Below, piece by piece: positions 57,960 through 64,000 of a stretch of 64,000 nt of DNA. The stretch is from Dallia pectoralis. Lineage: Eukaryota; Chordata; Actinopteri; Esociformes; Umbridae. The translations under genes and the position numbers were made by a program. The stretch's first letter is position 1. The number at the start of each line of letters is the position of its first letter. The DNA lies in assembly GCA_029465975.1 (NCBI GenBank), contig CM055730.1:9298300-9362299 (forward strand), written 5' to 3'. Under the pieces are notes generated by a model. That model was not told where the DNA came from. It made no database searches and saw nothing but the letters and a program-made list of their open reading frames with translations.

Positions 57960-60900
57960 AATATGAGTATTTTTTTGTTTGTTTTTGAATTCATAATTTA
58001 CTGTTGCTGCCAATTTTTGTTATCCTCATATTGTGATTTTATTTTATTAAAATGCCTTGGCATGAACCATAAAGTCTCAAGCCTACAACTTTTACAGATA
58101 TCTATCGCTTATGAATTTTGACCCAATGAATAAATGTTTTGAGACCCCTCGAAGAAAATTATAGGCCTACATGTATTTTTCATCTAAACATAGGCCTAAT
58201 ACATTAATAATAAGTAATTTAACCATATTTGGTCGTACCATAATTTGATCTGAGTATCATTTAGCTTTCTTTTTTTGAATATCATACAAATATATTAATT
58301 TGTTAACAACTACAGTGTACGTATATGCCTAATTTCTTTAAGCAGCTATCTATCAACTTTAGCATTAGCATAGTCTCAGGAAAAATAGATGTTGGGGATT
58401 TGTCGAAGTTATTAAATTGGCTTTATAAATGTTATGGTTTCCAGAATATCTTAGCCAGTTGCATATATAAATACTAGTATGTTTTTATGAATTCTAGAAG
58501 GCGTTGGCCTATATAAAATGTTTAACTGGTCAAAGCATTAGCTTTGGTTTCCCTGCACCCTCAGAAGTACCCCCCTTGTATGCCTTTCCAATCTAGTGGT
58601 GTCTAATTAAAGATAATTGCCTTGCTTCATTGCAAAAACGATAAAGCAAAAAAAGCCAAAGCGGGTTCTCAAAAGTATGCATATATTCTGATGTGCTTAT
58701 AATACCACTAGATTTGTAGTCACATATGTGCCGGAGAAGTGCGCATTCAATAATGCCCAACAGCTTGCAGGAAACCAACCTACCACATGGAATCGCTAGG
58801 CGGTTGGCAACCCTGTCCACATCCATTCGTCCACGCTGGGCGGCAGACAGATAATTAGCCCCCCCCCCTGCGGGACACCCCTGTTAGTATGGAAGGGTTG
58901 AACTGGCTCAATGAGGTTTAGGGTTTGCACTGCACCTATGAGGGCCGACGAAATGTATATCCGAATGTTATTTATTTATGTGGATTTAAATAAATATTTT
59001 CCACGAAGCACCAATACAACTCTCTATCTAGATTCAAAGTATGATTTAGTTTTCTGTTACACTGAAAAAAACATACGTCATATGGATTTAGGTATTCACT
59101 TAGAATAGTAAAGTAGCAGTCAGCCATTGATATTCAATTTTATATATTTTTTGCATTGTGGCTCTCTTTGAACAGGATACTGGGTAATTAAAACTTCTAG
59201 CTTTTAATGAAAAAAGTACACGTTTTTTGTAAGAAAAATATATTTATAAAATAGCATTAGTTGGATTATATTGTTATGAGCTATTATTGAAAAAAAATAA
59301 ACTACATCAGAACCGTCTGCCATTTTGAAAGTTAAAACACTCCCACCACAATGATTTGCAGCATGATTAGATTGAATGAGAAACGTGAATAAAGCGTCAT
59401 TGGTAAGTTAAAACTTAAAGGAAATAGTCAAATACATTAAACCTTTAAAAATGACCAGAAATGCTAAGATTTTAAAGACAATTGTAGCGTAAATGATTAT
59501 GTTCATGTGAAACTGTTCACCAGAAGAACATTACAGGAAATCGTCGTCGTCCATGCATGGGAACAATATGAAGAATTTTCATAATACAAAACAGTAAAGA
59601 GTTATTTTTCACTAATGTAATCCTTTCTTTTTCTTTTATCTCGATTTCTAACTTTAAATGTTGTCATTGGAATAATAAGTAACGGTTTCGAAAAAACTAT
59701 AGTTTGCAGAACGAATTACTTTTTACAGAGGCATGCATCAATTATTTGTACCATTGTAATAGAATGCATATAATTGTGTAGGTCTACCATTGACAAAAAT
59801 ATTTTATAAAAATATAGGGTAATTTTGGTAGGCCGAATAATAGAGAAAGTCTTACGTGAAAATACGATGGCTGTATCTCAGTGTAGCTCAGTGTCTCACT
59901 GTGTTAATGTGTGTCTATGTGTGAGAGTGAAATAACTTTTAGTTTCTGTGTTTCATACAAAGTGAGTTTTACTTTTTTCAGGCCATGACTTAATGAAAGA
60001 ATGTAAACAAAACGTTGCTCAAATATGTAAACTATTTATTAGCATCAAATCATTATTAATTCTCCAGCAAATGCACATTCATTTTGTGAGTGAAAATGCT
60101 ACACAAATGTACTTTGGCCAGTCGACAGTGTTTTTCAGAAAAGCTCGGACAGCTGCTGAAGAGAAAGAAACACTCTTGCGGACCAAGATACACGGAAAGA
60201 CACAGACAAGAGCCAGAACCCTCTGAAAGACAGAATGCAGAATGGATCATTTAGGCAAGAGAGAGAGAGAGAGAGAGAATATCCAGACAATGCGCCCCAC
60301 TGAGCCCACACCGCTACAAACGCTGATACTGGCCTGTGTCAATTAACAGCATAGTATTCACCGTTTAATTTAATTTAAAATGCAACACTCTTCTATAGTG
60401 TGTTGAGGTCATCAATCACACAAAAAATAATATTAGAATTTAAAAATAAATAATGTTGTCCAAATTCTGACGTTAATTTATTTCATGAGAACGTCGTGAA
60501 TTCAAGGGAGAAAGTCGTGAAATAATATCCACGTTATTTCAATCACATAGCATCCAACTGACCACACGAATGTGGCTGCCTTATTCGACTTGTCATTGGG
60601 TTTAAATCAATAAAAAAAACAATGACAGACAGATGACACCTTTTCCAATCTTGTCCCTGAGGAAATGTGTTGTCACGATCACTTTAACCCCACTTCCCAG
60701 ATTTTCAATAGGAAATGCAGATTGCCAAATAAAGGGTACTGATCAGAACGAGAGAACGACAAGGTTAGGATTTACACAAAAGAAAAGCATGCCACTTTGA
60801 TCTCCAGGTCAGGTCTCCATAGCACGGTTCATTAGAGATAGTTGATCGTTTAAAACAAACACCCAACACAAAGCAATGATCCTATACGTGGCCAAGACTC

Positions 60901-62698
60901 CATTAATGGAGATAGAATAGAATTGCAACGTAAACAAAGTGTTTGTCTCCAGTGATAGGGGCGAGGCAGCTTCCCCTGGCTACAGCACTGCCGGTATAGA
61001 GGACATACCTGTGTCAGGATAAGTGGCAAAGAGACTCTAAAGTAAATAGAGATGGCGACAGAAGGGCGATGCCTGAGGACGTGGTGTGTGTGTGTGTGTG
61101 TCTCGAGAGAGTGCCAGAGAAATGATTGCTATCTATAGCAGCTCCAAAATGCCAAAGATTGCCATTTATCCACAAAAGACGCACGACGAAAACGGAGTTT
61201 CCCTAAACAAAGTATCCTATGGCAACCCACTTGAAGAGTACAGAGAGAAAAAAGACAGATATAGATTGTAGACAGCTATAGGCCAAGCCCAGTAACTGAA
61301 AGACTGACGGCCCACTTTACTCCCATCAGTCTGAACGGAGGTTTTCCCTCCATCAGCGGTCTACCCGAGCAGCAGGAGCCGTAAGCGAGAATGGGGAATG
61401 ACAGCAATGCTGGATAAACATGTATATGCTTGAAGGTGATCTTAAACAGATCTGCGTGGGCATTATGTGTACAATATGCTGCTTAATAAATGTCGTATAA
61501 GAGTCGTATTTTAAGATAAATTGATTGAAGAGTTTTTTTTAACATAGGGATACAGTGTATTACGCAGAAACATCCGTTATTTGCGATGAACACCTAGGAT
61601 ATTGCGCATCCGAATCTCCACGATTTCCCCAGCAAACATGTTTTGACACCTCCGGGTTGTGTGTTATCTTTAGCCAGAAAAGAGAGGGGGAAAACTTCTG
61701 TATGGTCAGAGAACGAAAACAAAACCACCGAGGAGCAAGATCAATCACCTGTCATCACATCATATCGTGAATGAAAAGTAAGATTGAAGTTGGCACAATA
61801 TGAAGCGAGAGGCAATCAGGCAAGGTTGTGGGTGCGTGTAACGGTGCGCAACTGCCTAATACGAGTCGCAGTGTGTCGAAGATATATGCTTGGAATTCTA
61901 TAGGTCATTTAGATTTGCATACACAACTGTTGTAAAAAAAACGATTTTTAACAGTTACTTAAGTAAAGGTCGAGACATAAAATCTAAAATAGCAAAGGAT
62001 GAAATTTTCCAAGCACACTTATATGTAACTGAAAACGCATGAGGCTACAATTAAAAGACTAAAAACTATCAAAGATAATAAATGTCACATTTTTTTATTG
62101 TATTTAGAGGACAAGCAATTTTCATCGCGACAGATTTCTAGCCTATATAAAAACCTGATATTAGTCTTGAACTTCTAGTAATTTTGTTCAATGTAATTCG
62201 TGAAAACCTATCCGCTCTAGAGCCGCTCATTGGTAATGGGCGGCTGTTGAAGTACCACAGGGTGGCGCTAAATCCCCCTGTCTTGTAATAAAAAAAACTA
62301 GCAAAAAGTGGTCGATTGTCATTATCAGTTGCCTTTTTATATTAAATAATGCTTTTAACGTTGTATTATGCATTGTGGTGGAATCAATTATATATTAATG
62401 CCAAGACCTTGATTATGAACATGAAGTATTTATAGTTAGTTGAATATATGCAAAAACATTAAAGTAAAGTAACGCCCATTATACACCAACAATTCCAATT
62501 GTTGTATTTTGTTAACAACACACACATTAAAATATGTCGGTCGATGAATTATACATTTTTGTACATTTGTAAAATGTATGGAATTATGTTTGCCTAGTAC
62601 TTTGTGAAAGTGCTCTTTTGCCGCTAATTTAGCCTCTTAAATTGTGTGTCCAAATCTGAGATGGACTCATTTTCTGTTTCTTCGTTTTAGCCATTTAG

Positions 62699-62746
<48 letters not shown>

Positions 62747-63200
62747 TTATATGGTCATATTCATATAATACGTTACATTAAATTAATATCTTGACTCTCT
62801 GTGGTAACAGAATATCATAATGTGCTTTCAATAGATACGTTAACAGTCCTCATACCATCATAATCACGGGAGATTAAAATATCTGAGGGCAGAGCGCCTT
62901 TAGTGATTTGAATCGTTGTAAGATGCTAATTAATTATTGCGGTGGCTGTACTATTATAATTTTAACACTTTTTTACAGCAACCTAAATCCCATGTATCTT
63001 ACATTGGCTTCACTATATGGATAATTGTTTGCAGATTGTTTTGACGACATTAGCAGGCATGTTTCTCTCGAGTGGTGGTGTGTCTAACTAACAAGCTAAC
63101 TAACTTTAGAGGGGTCAACACAAGTATTAAGAAAGCCAGAAATGGTATTATGTCGTTGACTTTTTAACTTGACTGGTTGGCGTTTTTTATTTGAATGCAG
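57960..63200. other. AT-rich region downstream of nkx2-3
   Basis: No gene is recognisable; the open frames are short and featureless. It contains a GAGAGA tract (60256-60279), a short GT tract (61083-61100) and an (AT)n tract (62699-62742). It may contain NK2 regulatory elements, but nothing specific can be read. Confidence 0.5.
62699..62742. repeat. (AT)n microsatellite
   Basis: About 21 uninterrupted AT units. Confidence 0.95.
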
Positions 63201-63214
63201 CTGATTCTAATCCG

Positions 63215-63302
63215 ACGTAATTATCGGCGACATCTCGCGGAACGTCCACGAAAGATTGCGCCATTTTTTCGACCACTGATTCCGTCTCAACGTTTGGTAA
63301 GT
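63215..63302 (+). promoter_or_regulatory. possible promoter/first non-coding exon of a gene to the right
   Basis: A short CG-richer stretch (TCTCGCGGAACG, GCGCCATTTT at 63258-63267, a YY1-like CCAT core) is followed by a good splice donor, TTTG|GTAAGT (donor at 63297). The local composition contrasts with the AT-rich flanks. This fits the start of a housekeeping-type transcript whose coding exons lie beyond the window. It is inference only. Confidence 0.35.
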
Positions 63303-63335
63303 CACGCAGATAAATTGGATATTTTCCTGACAGCT

Positions 63336-64000
63336 AATGCTTGTTGGTTTCACTGTACTCGTGTGCCGGTTTTATATAATGCTTGTTGGTTTCACTGTAC
63401 TCGTGTGCCGGTTTTATATAATGCTTGTTGGTTTCACTGTACTCGTGTGCCGGTTTCATATAATGCTTGTTGGTTTCACTGTACTCGTGTGCCGGTTTTA
63501 TATAATGCTTGTTGGTTTCACTGTACTCGTGTGCCGGTTTTATATAATGCTTGTTGGTTTCACTGTACTCGTGTGCCGGTTTTATATAATGCTTGTTGGT
63601 TTCACTGTACTCGTGTGCCGGTTTTATATAATGCTTGTTGGTTTCACTGTACTCGTGTGCCGGTTTTATATAATGCTTGTTGGTTTCACTGTACTCGTGT
63701 GCCGGTTTTATATAATGCTTGTTGGTTTCACTGTACTCGTGTGCCGGTTTTATATAATGCTTGTTGGTTTCACTGTACTCGTGTGCCGGTTTTATATAAT
63801 GCTTGTTGGTTTCACTGTACTCGTGTGCCGGTTTTATATAATGCTTGTTGGTTTCACTGTACTCGTGTGCCGGTTTTATATAATGCTTGTTGGTTTCACT
63901 GTACTCGTGTGCCGGTTTTATATAATGCTTGTTGGTTTCACTGTACTCGTGTGCCGGTTTTATATAATGCTTGTTGGGTTCACTGTACTCGTGTGCCGGT
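63336..64000. repeat. 42-bp minisatellite running off the right edge
   Basis: The unit is TATAATGCTTGTTGGTTTCA plus CTGTACTCGTGTGCCGGTTT plus TA, in about 16 copies that are almost identical (one TTCATA and one GGGTTC variant). Each unit contains a TTTTATATAAT stretch. Confidence 0.95.

Overview
This is vertebrate nuclear DNA, almost certainly from a teleost fish. The genes have many short exons with GT/AG introns, the dinucleotide and minisatellite load is very high, Tc1-like transposons are present, and the proteins resemble fish orthologues. A salmonid or pike-like lineage is only a guess. I recognise four genes in the order hpse2 (minus, 5' part only), cnnm1 (plus, complete), got1 (minus, complete), nkx2-3 (plus, complete). 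From memory this is the human 10q24 order HPSE2-CNNM1-GOT1-NKX2-3, so the block appears to be conserved synteny. These are independently regulated neighbours, not an operon.  Layout: 1-5173 carries the first three coding exons of hpse2 (minus); the gene runs off the left edge. 5.2-10.1 kb is the divergent hpse2/cnnm1 intergenic region. 10163-29906 is cnnm1 in 12 coding exons whose phases all join. Its third intron holds a very young, non-autonomous LTR retrotransposon with a tandem LTR-internal-LTR-internal-LTR structure (15022-19041, 5-bp target duplication). Its tenth intron is mostly a decayed Tc1-like transposon (27933-29133). 30-36 kb is convergent intergenic DNA dominated by minisatellites. 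36328-42781 is got1 in nine coding exons. 42.8-55.8 kb is the divergent got1/nkx2-3 intergenic region. 55793-57630 is nkx2-3 in two exons. 57.6-64 kb is AT-rich flank that ends in a 42-bp minisatellite beside a possible promoter and first exon of the next gene.  The most unusual theme is minisatellites that abut and copy splice sites. A 46/48-bp array in cnnm1 intron 9 repeats the 3' splice site eight times and ends exactly at the real acceptor. A ~25-bp array in cnnm1 intron 7 starts exactly at the real donor and repeats a donor-like CAG|GTAC dozens of times. hpse2 intron 2 has a duplicated in-frame acceptor, and a pyrimidine array sits against a got1 acceptor. A further array repeats CCAAT boxes upstream of nkx2-3.  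Three features may be real lesions or sequence errors: a 1-bp frameshift in got1 exon 1, an in-frame TAG in cnnm1 exon 11, and a repeat-encoded cnnm1 C-terminus. The two LTR-element internal copies differ mainly by C/G homopolymer lengths, so consensus indel errors are plausible for the got1 case.
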